Shown here: positions 17,069-25,093 of the stretch, one piece after another | Layout: each line of letters begins with the position of its first letter | Position numbering within the stretch: position 1 is the stretch's first letter | Assembly (NCBI GenBank): GCA_021740915.1 | Contig: JAIOYW010000026.1 | Span: 1-35,787 of the forward strand | Source: Ignavibacteriales bacterium | GTDB lineage: Bacteria; Bacteroidota; Ignavibacteria; Ignavibacteriales; Melioribacteraceae | Length of the DNA stretch: 35,787 nucleotides | Direction of reading: 5' to 3' | Notes under the pieces: generated by a model | What the model was told of the DNA's origin: nothing | The model's input: only the letters and a program-made list of their open reading frames with translations | The model's database searches: none | Program-made: the position numbers and the translations under genes

Positions 17069-17995
17069 ATGAATATTCCTGATTTCCAAACTATTATGCT
17101 TCCCTTATTAAAATACTATTCAGATAATTTAGAGCATTCGACTTCGGATACAATTGAAAGTTTGGCTCAAGTATTTAATTTAACAGAAGAAGATTTGGCT
17201 CAATTATTACCTAGTGGGACTCAAAGCATTTTTAAGAACAGAGTTTATTGGGCAATAGCGCATTTAAAAATGGCGAACTTAATTGAGAACACACAAAGGG
17301 CTCACTATAAAATCACAACAAATGGTCTAGAACTGTTAAATACACAGCCCGAAAAGGTGAATTTGAAATTATTAAAAACGATTCCAGAATACATCGAACA
17401 TACCAAGAACTTTAAAAAAGAGCGAACAAGTAAGGTAGATGATTCTGAAGAAAGCATTCCCGATTCTGATGATAACGACTTAACTCCTGAAGAAAATTTA
17501 GAATACTCTTTCCAGAGAATTCAAAAATCCTTAGCGCAAGAGTTACTACAAAAGATAAAGAAGTTATCCCCAAGTTTTTTTGAACGTCTGGTAATTGAAT
17601 TGTTAGTTAAAATGGGCTATGGCGGTTCACTTAAAGACGCTGGGAAATCTATTGGCAAAAGTGGCGATGAAGGTATTGATGGTATAATTAAAGAGGATAA
17701 ACTTGGACTTGACGTAATATATGTTCAAGCCAAAAGATGGGAAGGTGTGGTCGGTCGACCAGAACTCCAAAAATTTGTTGGTGCATTAGCTGGTCAAGGG
17801 GCGAAGAAAGGTATTTTTATCACAACATCCTATTTTTCAAAAGATGCATTAGAATATACTCCAAAGAATGAAACGAAAATTGTTCTTATTGACGGTGAGC
17901 AACTATCTCGATATATGATAGATTTTAACTTAGGTGTATCAACAATTTCTACTTATGAAATTAAGAAAATTGATTCGGATTATTTTGAGGAGTAA
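17069..17995 (+). CDS. mrr: Mrr-type restriction endonuclease
   Basis: A 308-aa modification-dependent (type IV) endonuclease: a winged-helix N-terminal domain (Mrr_N, about 5-95, LPLLKYYSDN to HYKITTNGLELL), a charged linker, then the Mrr catalytic domain (about 165-290). The PD-(D/E)xK core is visible as GDEGIDGII (D204) and VIYVQAKRWE (Q220-A-K222), preceded by SPSFFERLVIELLVKMGY with the helper Glu. The enzyme would cut foreign methylated DNA in the cytoplasm. The length is that of E. coli Mrr (about 304). It has no methylase partner, as usual for type IV. It is an entire cassette: boundary GTTAGCTG 21 bases before the ATG, AGAGAGA as a modest ribosome site, and an attC seven bases after the stop. 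Confidence 0.93.
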   Translation: MNIPDFQTIMLPLLKYYSDNLEHSTSDTIESLAQVFNLTEEDLAQLLPSGTQSIFKNRVYWAIAHLKMANLIENTQRAHYKITTNGLELLNTQPEKVNLKLLKTIPEYIEHTKNFKKERTSKVDDSEESIPDSDDNDLTPEENLEYSFQRIQKSLAQELLQKIKKLSPSFFERLVIELLVKMGYGGSLKDAGKSIGKSGDEGIDGIIKEDKLGLDVIYVQAKRWEGVVGRPELQKFVGALAGQGAKKGIFITTSYFSKDALEYTPKNETKIVLIDGEQLSRYMIDFNLGVSTISTYEIKKIDSDYFEE

Positions 17996-18001
17996 ATGAC
18001 A

Positions 18002-18191
18002 CAGCTAACCAGTTTTACAAGCCGACCGCTTTAAACGTTGCGGCATTTGTGTGGTAACAAAGTATCGTTGTAAAAGTTAGTTGCTCTTTAAATGTAGTTG
18101 AGTAAACGAAGTAATTAATAAATTATTGGTATTTGTTTTTTTAGCTGCATTGCTGTTATGGGCGGCGGCTTAAAAACAACGCCGTTAGCTG
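18002..18191 (+). repeat. attC site of the Mrr cassette
   Basis: Ends CAGCTAAC (18002-18009) and GTTAGCTG (18184-18191) are perfect reverse complements. The inner sides also pair with bulges: AAGCCGACCGC near the left against GGGCGGCGGCTT near the right, the imperfect stem typical of attC. Its centre carries the GCGGCATTTG and GTTGTAAAAGTTAGTTGCTCTTT blocks shared with other sites here. At 190 bases it is long for attC. Confidence 0.75.
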
Positions 18192-18213
18192 TATAACTTA
18201 AATAGGAATTTAA

Positions 18214-20865
18214 ATGAATAATGTTGCAGAAGTAAGATTAACTTTATATGCTTTTATTAGTGCAATTGAGTCTGATTTGCGTTCACTGATTAGGACAAAT
18301 ATCATTCCTTTTTTTCAAGATAGCACTTATATAAAAGACGAAAACTTGCTGAATAATTGTAAAAAAACATTTTCAAAAGACAATCCTGGTCTAGAACCGA
18401 ATAAAAACTACGAGATGCTAGTTGATTATATTTACTTTCAAGATGCATATAAAATATTGTTCTCAAACAAAGAAATAATTCCAGAGAACATTTTTAAAAC
18501 AATCAAAAGATTAGAGCCACAATTAAATAGTATTATTCCAATTCGGAACCGCGTTATGCATCACCGTCCTCTCCTTTCTGGAGATTTTTCTTCTGTTTAT
18601 ACATTTGCATTTGATTTAATACCTCAACGTAATGTTGAATGGACGTCTACTAAATCTGTTTTGGAAAAATTAGAAAACGATCCTTCTATAATATTAACAT
18701 ATAATATTCCAGATGTTGAGAAAATAAGCAACAAAGTTTACCATAATTTGCCAATGCCTGACTTTGATGAATCTGGTTTTATTGGTAGAGAAAATGATTG
18801 TGAAAGTATATCAAAATTAATACTTGGGACTAATAGAGTAGTAAGTATAATTGGCGATGGGGGTGTTGGTAAAAGTGCATTAATTTTAAAAGTTGCATAT
18901 GATATTATTGACTTAAATGAAAATTGCCCATTTGATGCGATAATATGGACTTCTGCTAAAACTACAATGCTATCTGCAAATGGTATTCTAGCAATTAAAG
19001 ATTCAATTAATAATTTTAATTCATTTGTTGGTGATATTAGTAGTCAATTTGGCACCCCAAGTGAAGACTTGAAATCAAATATTCTCGATATACTTGAATT
19101 TATGGATCAATTTAATGTTCTATTAATAATTGATAATTTGGAAACAATACACGATGATGAAATAAAGAATTTTATTAGAGAAGCTCAACAAAAAGCTAAG
19201 ATTGCGATAACATCACGTCTTGGTTTAGGCGAGCTTGAATATCCTAGAATACTTGAAGGTTTTACCGAACGCGAATCAGCACAGTTGGTACGTGAAATTG
19301 CACGTGTAAGAAACTCTAAAATACTTAAACAACTTTCTAACAAACAATTATCAGAGATCTCGAGTCAATTACATTACAATCCTTTGGCATTGAAGTGGTT
19401 TATAAACTCTGTTGACATTGGAAAAAGCCCAAAAGAAATATTGAATAATAAATCTGACTTATTAAAATTTTGTCTTAGTAATGTGTATGATAAACTAACT
19501 TTAAATTCAAAGTTAGTTATTTCAACAATGTTAGCAGCGCGTAAACCTTTAAATGATGCTGAGTTAAATTTCATTACTAACCTTGAACCACTTGAGCTAA
19601 GGAAGGCGTTAAATCAACTTTTAACTACTACTTTGATTCAACGTGACTTTTCCTCTAAAATTGATATATCTGAACCTATTTATAATGTTAGTGATTTTGC
19701 ACGTGAATTTCTTGTTTCTGAATATCCCCTTGACAAAGATTTTATTAAGGGAATTAGCGAAAAACGAAAACAATTATTAGGTGGCTTTGAAGAAGCTAAG
19801 AGGGCAACGACTGCGAATGAATTCAACTTATATGCATTCACAATTAGAACTAAAAATGAACGCGTAATTGCTCGATATTTACAAGAGGCAATGCAATTGT
19901 CTAAACCAGAGACAAGAGATTATATAGGTGCATTAGAAAGAATAAAATCCGCAAAAGATATTGTCCCGAATTACTTTGAAATATATCGTGTATCAGCATT
20001 CATTAAAGCAGTAAAGGGTGATTTATTAGGTGCTGAAAACGACTATAAAACTGCACTTGAACTTGAGCCTTCTAATGCTAGATTATTATATTTTTATGCT
20101 GGTTTTCTTTTACATCAAATGGAAGATACGAATGACGCATTAAAATATGCTAAAAAAGCGCTTGACCAAAATCCTAACGCATCTGATCTTAAAATATTAT
20201 ACGCTCGTTGTGTTGGTTATTTAGGTGATTTCGAAGGAGCCATCAATATATTGGAAACTATGAGAGGCTGTACCTCAGATATTACTGCAAAAGATAGAAA
20301 AGTATCCTCTACCTTAATTATTGATTTTTATCGCAGATGGGCTGAGGATGATATTTCAATTAAAAAAGATTACAATGAAGCTATAGCGAAATTAGAAAAA
20401 TCATTCATAATATTTGATAATTCAGTTAGTTGTTCTGAAATCGATTTTAAAATTCTTAATTGTTTTGCAAATAGCTTCACATATTATTTAAGGTGCAATA
20501 GAAAAAATCCTATAATTACAAAACAAGATGTCCATAACAAATTTAAAAAATACTCTTCCTATTTAATTCAATCCGATAGATTTAGTCTAATAAAGGAACA
20601 ACTTTTAAAGTATTTCGAATTCGATGCGAGCAAAATGTCGTCTGTCTCTTCAGATAGAATGGTTGGAATGATCACAAATATTTTGTTATCGAAAAATTAT
20701 GGTTTTATAGAAAATTTTAACAAAGAAACATTTTTTTTCCATCGCGGAGACTTGACTAACGAAAATGATTGGGAGGTAATGCATACTGGTTTATTTATTG
20801 AATTCGCTCCATCAGAAAACGAAAGAGGCAAGGTAGCACATTCAATTCGGTTATTGCCTGAATAA
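18214..20865 (+). CDS. HEPN-STAND NTPase-TPR-cold-shock protein, putative antiviral defence
   Basis: An 883-aa multidomain protein. Residues 1-135 are helical and contain RNRVMH (R111, H116), the R-x4-H signature of HEPN ribonucleases. A NB-ARC/STAND ATPase follows: GFIGRENDCESI (188-199), Walker A GDGGVGKSA (214-222), Walker B VLLIIDNLE (302-310), sensor-type ITSRLGLGE (332-340) and YNPLALKWF (388-396, GLPL-like). From about 590 to 690, TPR-like repeats (AENDYKTALELEPSNARLLY, ALKYAKKALDQNPNA) would form a sensing arm. The last 65 residues resemble a cold-shock domain: KNYGFIENF (RNP1-like) and TFFFHRGDL (RNP2-like). By analogy with Avs and other STAND defence proteins, ligand binding would trigger oligomerisation and HEPN RNA cleavage (inference). 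It occupies a cassette next to mrr; its attC holds an IS110 element. Confidence 0.8.
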   Translation: MNNVAEVRLTLYAFISAIESDLRSLIRTNIIPFFQDSTYIKDENLLNNCKKTFSKDNPGLEPNKNYEMLVDYIYFQDAYKILFSNKEIIPENIFKTIKRLEPQLNSIIPIRNRVMHHRPLLSGDFSSVYTFAFDLIPQRNVEWTSTKSVLEKLENDPSIILTYNIPDVEKISNKVYHNLPMPDFDESGFIGRENDCESISKLILGTNRVVSIIGDGGVGKSALILKVAYDIIDLNENCPFDAIIWTSAKTTMLSANGILAIKDSINNFNSFVGDISSQFGTPSEDLKSNILDILEFMDQFNVLLIIDNLETIHDDEIKNFIREAQQKAKIAITSRLGLGELEYPRILEGFTERESAQLVREIARVRNSKILKQLSNKQLSEISSQLHYNPLALKWFINSVDIGKSPKEILNNKSDLLKFCLSNVYDKLTLNSKLVISTMLAARKPLNDAELNFITNLEPLELRKALNQLLTTTLIQRDFSSKIDISEPIYNVSDFAREFLVSEYPLDKDFIKGISEKRKQLLGGFEEAKRATTANEFNLYAFTIRTKNERVIARYLQEAMQLSKPETRDYIGALERIKSAKDIVPNYFEIYRVSAFIKAVKGDLLGAENDYKTALELEPSNARLLYFYAGFLLHQMEDTNDALKYAKKALDQNPNASDLKILYARCVGYLGDFEGAINILETMRGCTSDITAKDRKVSSTLIIDFYRRWAEDDISIKKDYNEAIAKLEKSFIIFDNSVSCSEIDFKILNCFANSFTYYLRCNRKNPIITKQDVHNKFKKYSSYLIQSDRFSLIKEQLLKYFEFDASKMSSVSSDRMVGMITNILLSKNYGFIENFNKETFFFHRGDLTNENDWEVMHTGLFIEFAPSENERGKVAHSIRLLPE

Positions 20866-20869
20866 AATA

Positions 20870-20885
20870 CAGCTAACAAGCCAAT
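20870..20885 (+). repeat. Left fragment of the attC split by the IS110 element
   Basis: CAGCTAAC at 20870-20877, reverse complement of this cassette's own start GTTAGCTG at 18184, followed by AAGCCAAT. The continuation, TCGCTGGTCTGTCACACC, resumes at 22411 on the far side of the IS. Confidence 0.55.
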
Positions 20886-22410
20886 GCTGCTAATGAACTC
20901 ACTCTTGTAGTTGAGGAGTTAGAGCTAATCCAAAGCGTTTAGCTTGTTTGTTCAAGTATTTTAATTGATGTTCTTTGATTTTCTGTTCGTATTGTTTGAT
21001 GCCTTGTTCTACGAAATCAATTCCTTTCGTCATTACGTTGTAAAATATTATCGCAATCTTTCGCGCTGTCGCTTTAATTGCGCCTACAGCCCCCTTGCGA
21101 GATTTCATACGATGGTAAAATGAAGTTAATGCAAGATTTTTGCTTTGTGCAATTGCTTGTGCCGCAAGACGAAATATCTGACCGGCAGAAGTGTGGCGCT
21201 TAAATTTTTCCTTTTTGTTTGTTAGACCGGATAGATGAGAATTAGGAGCAAGACCAAGCCAGCTGGTAAAATGTTTTTCAGTCGGAAAACGAGAAAGGTC
21301 TGTTCCCACTTCAGCGATAATTTGAAGCATAGTAGAGTCAGTAAGTCCGGTTATCTGCGAAGGGTCTTTACCTCCTTGTGAGCTTAACAAGTTTAAGATG
21401 TAGGTCTTGAACATTGGGTTTATGATGACGAATGGCTTTTGGATTATTAATTTTCTGCGGTGTTGGTAAATCATGAGTAAGAAGAGAAAGATGTTTATCA
21501 ATTTTTTTATCGCATTCATCTACTTGACGCATATAAAACATGTAAGCCTCTCCGGCTTGTTTAAGAAGAAATATGTTTTCATCCGAGTAATTACCCTTTA
21601 ATGAAAGTATTACTCTATCTTTTTTCTTCTTTAGTATGCTGTCTTCACAAAGAGCGGCAAGCTTTTCCGGATTGTGGTTACCGGCAATAATAGCATTAAG
21701 AACAGCCATGCCGCTTTTACCGTTTATCTGCGTGATGACATTTTGAAGCTTAATATTCATCAGTTCGAGGGCTTTATGAGCGCGGCGAATGTGGTCGCTT
21801 GCAGCTTGAAGATTATCCCTTCTTTGTCTTACGAATGTTCTAAGGGTGCGGATGTGCTGAGGTGGTATAAAAGATGAGCGAAGAAGACCGTAACTGTGAA
21901 GCTGCTGAATCCACTGGCAGTCATGTAAGTCTGTTTTTCTGCCTGGAATGGCTTTGGCTTGAGATGGTTTTACGAGGAACACCTCGAAGCCGGATTGATC
22001 GAGGAGATCATAAAGAGAAATCCAATAAACACCGGTAGCCTCCATAGCCACAGATGAAATATTGTTTTCTTTTAAGTAACTTACACACTGTAGAAAATCG
22101 TCGGTAAAAGTACCGAACGATATGACCGGTTTATCGGCTATGGCAACGAAGATTTTACGCGAACCGATATCAATGCCGGCAGTGTTGTTGTTAACAACAG
22201 AAAGTTTGTTCTTTGGTTTTGCCATCGGTTTAACTCCTTTACTTGTTCCGCTATGCGGAAATGAATAATCAGAAGTCGTTAACAAGTCCGAAGGTGTAAA
22301 ATAAATGTAAGCTGCTAAACGGGATTAGCGAAAAAGAAATCTCGCTATCTCCAATAAAAACTATACGAGCTTCGGAACAAGACTCAAACACGGGTACTTA
22401 AGACACCAAT
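20886..22410 (-). mobile_element. IS110-family insertion sequence within an attC site
   Basis: About 1.5 kb with one DEDD transposase gene on the minus strand. The limits are inferred: CCAAT occurs at 20881-20885 and at 22406-22410, and removing the interval joins the two attC pieces into one that aligns with the relBE attC. No long terminal inverted repeats are visible, as expected for IS110. The transposase stop lies only about 14 bases from one end, leaving about 185 noncoding bases upstream of the gene. In the IS110 group that is where the bridge RNA is encoded (family knowledge). The exact ends could be off by tens of bases. Confidence 0.7.
20899..22225 (-). pseudogene. IS110-family DEDD transposase, frameshifted
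   Basis: It starts at ATG 22225 (AAGGAG eight bases upstream) with MAKPKNKLSVV. The RuvC-like DEDD part shows GIDIGSRKIFVAI, AMEATGVYWISL and PGRKTDLHDCQWIQQLHSYG. The frame ends after ...LHLKLVKLTRR at about 21368. The C-terminal part continues in the +1 frame: QITGLTDSTMLQIIAEVG, DLSRFPTEKHFTSWLGLAPN and HTSAGQIFRLAAQ, holding the conserved Ser region. Removing one A from the CACAAGGAGG stretch near 21374 restores LKLVKLTGGKDPSQIT, so a single-base insertion explains the break. It is either a real inactivating mutation, a sequencing error, or less likely a programmed frameshift. The restored protein would have about 440 residues. Confidence 0.8.
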
Positions 22411-22680
22411 TCGCTGGTCTGTCACACCTGCCTGCGGCAGGCAGGTTTACTTGTTAAGGACAATCGAAAGTTCATTAAAAATAAACTTGACGGCAACGCC
22501 ATTATTGTGGACTCAAGGCGACAGCGTTTTCGCTTTCGGCATTTGTAAATTATAAAGTTTGTTCTACCGTTTTGGCATCGCTGTTTGGCTGTATTTGTAA
22601 ATGTAAGTTTAGTGATAAATAAAAATTGTTTAATAAATGTGGCAGAGTAGTTATGGGCTTCTGCACAACACCGTTATATG
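22411..22680 (+). repeat. attC remainder after the IS plus a second gene-less attC-like block
   Basis: The first block (22411-22500) carries the CCTGCC-TGC-GGCAGG hairpin (22428-22442) and ends ACGGCAACGCC followed by ATTATTG, where other sites have GTT. The second block (22510-22680) has GCTTTCGGCATTTG and TTTGGCATCGCTGTTTGG, shared with the sites at 18002, 27334 and 28369, and ends ACACC-GTTATATG, the left boundary of the amine oxidase cassette. No gene lies between, so a cassette was probably lost here. Confidence 0.55.
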
Positions 22681-24063
22681 TCTATGAGTAACATCACATC
22701 AAATGCGCCCGTTGTCATCATCGGCGCAGGAATTGCCGGCTTAACCGCCGCGTATTGTCTGAAGCAAAAAGGCATTTCAGCAATCATCATCGAAGCCGCC
22801 GACCGTGTTGGTGGTCGGATGACCAGCGACACTATTGGTGGGCATGTGGTCGACCGTGGTGCTCAGTTCTTGAGCACCGAGTATCGGATTATTATCGACA
22901 TGCTGCGTGATCTGGGACTTTCACAACAACTATGCGAAACATCGCAGTGCAGCGCCATTGTCCGGGTTGGTCAGCCTCGCCGCTTGCGAGCCAGTCGTCC
23001 TCTCGATGCCCTTAATCTATTTGGCTTTTATCCCATGCTGAAGCTGGCATGGAACACGCTTTTACTTAGTCGCAAGCAAAAAGATTTGTCGCTTAGCGAC
23101 TATAGCCAATGGATGGAATTTGACACGGAAAGCACAAGTACTTGGTCTAATCGCGAGATTGATCCCCCCATCACGGAATACCTGTTTGAGCCGATGCTTC
23201 AGGGCTTCTATTTTCAAACGCCAGAAGAAACATCGAAAGCGATGGCGGTTGCATTGTCGGCTTTTGGCATCCGGCGAGCAAAAACGCTTTCACTACGATA
23301 CGGTCTTGGCAACTTGCCTGAAACACTGGCACAAGGGATGAACTTAAAGCTGGATACACCGGTGCACGCCATTGAATGTCTGGATGGCAAGGTGCTGGTC
23401 CATACCGCTTCTGAAACACTGACGGCACATCATGTGATTGTTGCTGTCCCTGCGCCAGTAGCCAAAAACTTGATCGTGCAGCGATTGGAGAAAAGGATGG
23501 ATGAGGAAATGCAAGCCTTACTCGCCACGCCTTACAGTGCCAGCATCAATATCGCCTGCGTGACCGATAAAGATTTCGCATTGCCGAGCAATTTGAAAAA
23601 CATCTATGGTTTGCTTATTCCGCGCAAGGATCGTACTGCTGTGTCGGCGGTCGGTATTGAAAACAATAAGAATCGAGGAGACGATGCGGCTGGCCATTTG
23701 TTCAACATCATGCTGTCTCACCGTGCCGCGCTTGAACAAATGCAGGCCGCAGACAATGCCATCGTTGCATTTGCCGCTCAGTCGGTCAGCGATTATTTCC
23801 CAACACTACCCACGCGTATTAAGCAATCGCGGGTGTACCGTTGGCCTGCGGCAGAGCCCTTATCCCCAGTAGGGCGCGCCGCCACCTTGCGTAGTTACCG
23901 CCAACGCAGCACACAGCAAGTACCGTCGGTGCTACTAGCGGGGGACTATATGAGCATGCCTTTTACAGAAGGAGCAGCTGAGTCAGGGTATTGGGCTGCC
24001 AGCTTGGTTGCAAAGACAACTAACCAGCGCTTGCAGGGGATGCCCGCAAGCGGGCACCCCTGA
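22678..24063 (+). CDS. FAD-dependent amine oxidase / protoporphyrinogen-oxidase-like flavoprotein
   Basis: A 461-aa flavin oxidoreductase. The N-terminal dinucleotide fold reads VVIIGAGIAGLTAAY (GAGIAG at 16-21), ribose-binding E39 lies in IIIEAADRVGGRM, and the C-terminal FAD contact is VLLAGDYMSMPFTEGAAESGYWAA. The family oxidises amines, carotenoid precursors or porphyrinogens; the substrate is unknown. The start ATG (22678-22680) lies inside the cassette boundary GTTATATG, and no ribosome site is seen; ATG 22684 is an alternative. The last dozen codons (NQRLQGMPASGHP) are read from the attC itself. Base composition is about 50% GC with proteobacteria-like codon use, clearly unlike neighbouring AT-rich cassettes, so recent transfer is likely. 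Confidence 0.85.
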   Translation: MSMSNITSNAPVVIIGAGIAGLTAAYCLKQKGISAIIIEAADRVGGRMTSDTIGGHVVDRGAQFLSTEYRIIIDMLRDLGLSQQLCETSQCSAIVRVGQPRRLRASRPLDALNLFGFYPMLKLAWNTLLLSRKQKDLSLSDYSQWMEFDTESTSTWSNREIDPPITEYLFEPMLQGFYFQTPEETSKAMAVALSAFGIRRAKTLSLRYGLGNLPETLAQGMNLKLDTPVHAIECLDGKVLVHTASETLTAHHVIVAVPAPVAKNLIVQRLEKRMDEEMQALLATPYSASINIACVTDKDFALPSNLKNIYGLLIPRKDRTAVSAVGIENNKNRGDDAAGHLFNIMLSHRAALEQMQAADNAIVAFAAQSVSDYFPTLPTRIKQSRVYRWPAAEPLSPVGRAATLRSYRQRSTQQVPSVLLAGDYMSMPFTEGAAESGYWAASLVAKTTNQRLQGMPASGHP

Positions 24064-24080
24064 AGTGCGACGTTATTTGC
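24018..24080 (+). repeat. Short attC site overlapping the end of the amine oxidase gene
   Basis: AACTAAC (24018-24024) to GTTATTTGC (24072-24080). Arms AACCAGCGCTTGCAGGGG and CCCCTGAAGTGCGACGTT pair with bulged bases, and the tip is GCCCGC-AA-GCGGGC. At about 61 bases and GC-rich it looks like a proteobacterial attC, unlike the long sites elsewhere in the array. It supplies the stop codon of the preceding gene. Confidence 0.75.
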
Positions 24081-24106
24081 TTAGAGAATAATCTTGATCT
24101 TGTCGT

Positions 24107-24122
24107 AATATAGGCTTATATT
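24107..24122 (+). promoter_or_regulatory. Dyad in the promoter region of the Phd/ParE pair
   Basis: AATATA-GGCT-TATATT lies 35 bases before the antitoxin start. It overlaps a plausible -10 region and would suit autorepression by the toxin-antitoxin complex. Confidence 0.35.
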
Positions 24123-24156
24123 TAGTCCGGAATAAAGACAATATAAGGATGCATAT

Positions 24157-24447
24157 ATGAAAAACATTCTGGTTGCAAACGATATAATCCCGGTTGGTCA
24201 ATTTAAATCCGGATTGGCCAAATATCTCAAAGAAATTCAGAATAAACGTAATTCTTTGATTATAACACAAAATGGTAAGCCTGCCGGTGTATTAATCTCT
24301 CCCTCAGAATTTGATGATTTAAGACAAACAAAACTATTCATCGAATCAATCTCACGCGGTTTATCTTATTCTGAAAAAGGAGAAGTATTTTCAACTTCCG
24401 AACTTAGAAGTGAATTGCAAAAAACAAGACCCGGAAAAGATAAGTGA
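24157..24447 (+). CDS. Phd/YefM-family antitoxin
   Basis: A 96-aa antitoxin. The N-terminal Phd/YefM DNA-binding fold is seen in IIPVGQFKSGLAKYLKEIQ and SLIITQNGKPAGVLISPSEFDDL (about 10-55). The basic, disordered C-terminus (SELRSELQKTRPGKDK) would wrap the toxin. AAGGATGC lies before the ATG. Its stop overlaps the toxin start (GTGA at 24444-24447), so translation is coupled. It would also repress its own promoter. The two genes form one cassette between GTTATTTGC (24072) and the attC at 24742. Confidence 0.88.
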   Translation: MKNILVANDIIPVGQFKSGLAKYLKEIQNKRNSLIITQNGKPAGVLISPSEFDDLRQTKLFIESISRGLSYSEKGEVFSTSELRSELQKTRPGKDK

Positions 24448-24749
24448 AACTATTCTGGACAAAAGAAGCGCTAATTCAACTGCAGGCTATTGAAGAATAC
24501 ATCGCAAGAGACAATCCTGTTGCAGCCATCGAGTTTATTGACAAGTTGATTTCTGCTGCAGAGACAATAGCTGATTATCCGGAAAAAGGCAGAATTGTGC
24601 CGGAATTATCATTAGACAATATTCGTGAGCTGATACATAAAAATTATCGTATTGTTTACCTGGTTAAGAAAAACTCGATAGATATTCTTACCGTATTTGA
24701 AGGACATCAACTTCTAAAGCAGGAAGAGATAATTAAGAAGCGCATATAA
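24444..24749 (+). CDS. RelE/ParE-family toxin
   Basis: A 101-aa toxin with the ParE/RelE fold: MKLFWTKEALIQLQAIEEYIARDNPVAA (two helices), PEKGRIVPELSLDNIRELIHKNYRIVY (the strand region with the conserved basic residues) and ILTVFEGHQLL. This pattern, with the R-E-L and Y-R-I-V-Y elements, is nearer to ParE (gyrase poison) than RelE (ribosome-dependent mRNA cleavage), but sequence alone does not decide. It starts at GTG 24444, overlapping the antitoxin stop. Its own stop codon TAA (24747-24749) lies inside the opening box of the attC. Confidence 0.88.
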   Translation: MKLFWTKEALIQLQAIEEYIARDNPVAAIEFIDKLISAAETIADYPEKGRIVPELSLDNIRELIHKNYRIVYLVKKNSIDILTVFEGHQLLKQEEIIKKRI

Positions 24750-24826
24750 CCAGTGCTGCAAGCGGAATGCTTCCGCCGGTCGTAACACCTGCCGACCGGC
24801 AGGTTATTTGCAACGCCGTTATATGC
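24742..24826 (+). repeat. attC site of the Phd/ParE cassette
   Basis: The ends GCATATAAC (24742-24750) and GTTATATGC (24818-24826) are perfect 9-base reverse complements. Inside, CAGTGCTGCAAG pairs with TTGCAACGCC, and the tip carries CCTGCCGACCGGCAGG. At 85 bases this is the clearest attC of the array. Confidence 0.85.
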
Positions 24827-24851
24827 TTAGTGTGAATTTGCTTAAAGTAAT

Positions 24852-24886
24852 ATAATGTGTAAATTTGTCAATGTAATACACATTAT
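24852..24886 (+). promoter_or_regulatory. Operator-like inverted repeat before vapBC
   Basis: ATAATGTGTA and TACACATTAT, perfect 10-bp arms 15 bases apart, directly upstream of the vapB ribosome site GGAGGTGA (24887-24894). This is the usual place for a VapB/VapBC autorepression operator. Confidence 0.65.
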
Positions 24887-24898
24887 GGAGGTGAACAA

Positions 24899-25093
24899 AT
24901 GAGAACAAATATTGTCATAGACGATACATTAATGGACTTAGCTTTAAAAACAACCGGATTGAAAACAAAAAAAGAAGTTGTTGAAGAAGCTTTGAAATTA
25001 TTATTAAAAGTAAAAAAACAGTCTCAATTAAAATCATTGCGAGGAAAATTGACCTGGGAAGGTGACATTGATACTATGAGAACTGATAAATGA
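24899..25093 (+). CDS. vapB: VapB-type antitoxin
   Basis: A 64-aa antitoxin: MRTNIVIDDTLMDLALKTTG is the ribbon-helix-helix DNA-binding part, followed by TKKEVVEEALKLLLK and a C-terminal tail (LRGKLTWEGDIDTMRTDK) that matches the VapB toxin-binding tail. It would neutralise VapC and repress the operon through the inverted repeat at 24852-24886. A strong GGAGGTGA lies four bases before the ATG. The stop overlaps the vapC start (ATGA, 25090-25093). Confidence 0.92.
   Translation: MRTNIVIDDTLMDLALKTTGLKTKKEVVEEALKLLLKVKKQSQLKSLRGKLTWEGDIDTMRTDK

Noticed and set aside
22226-22410. A firm call of a bridge RNA gene for the IS110 element
   Set aside because: Position and length fit, but the structure and guide loops cannot be verified by eye and the IS ends are uncertain, so it is only mentioned.
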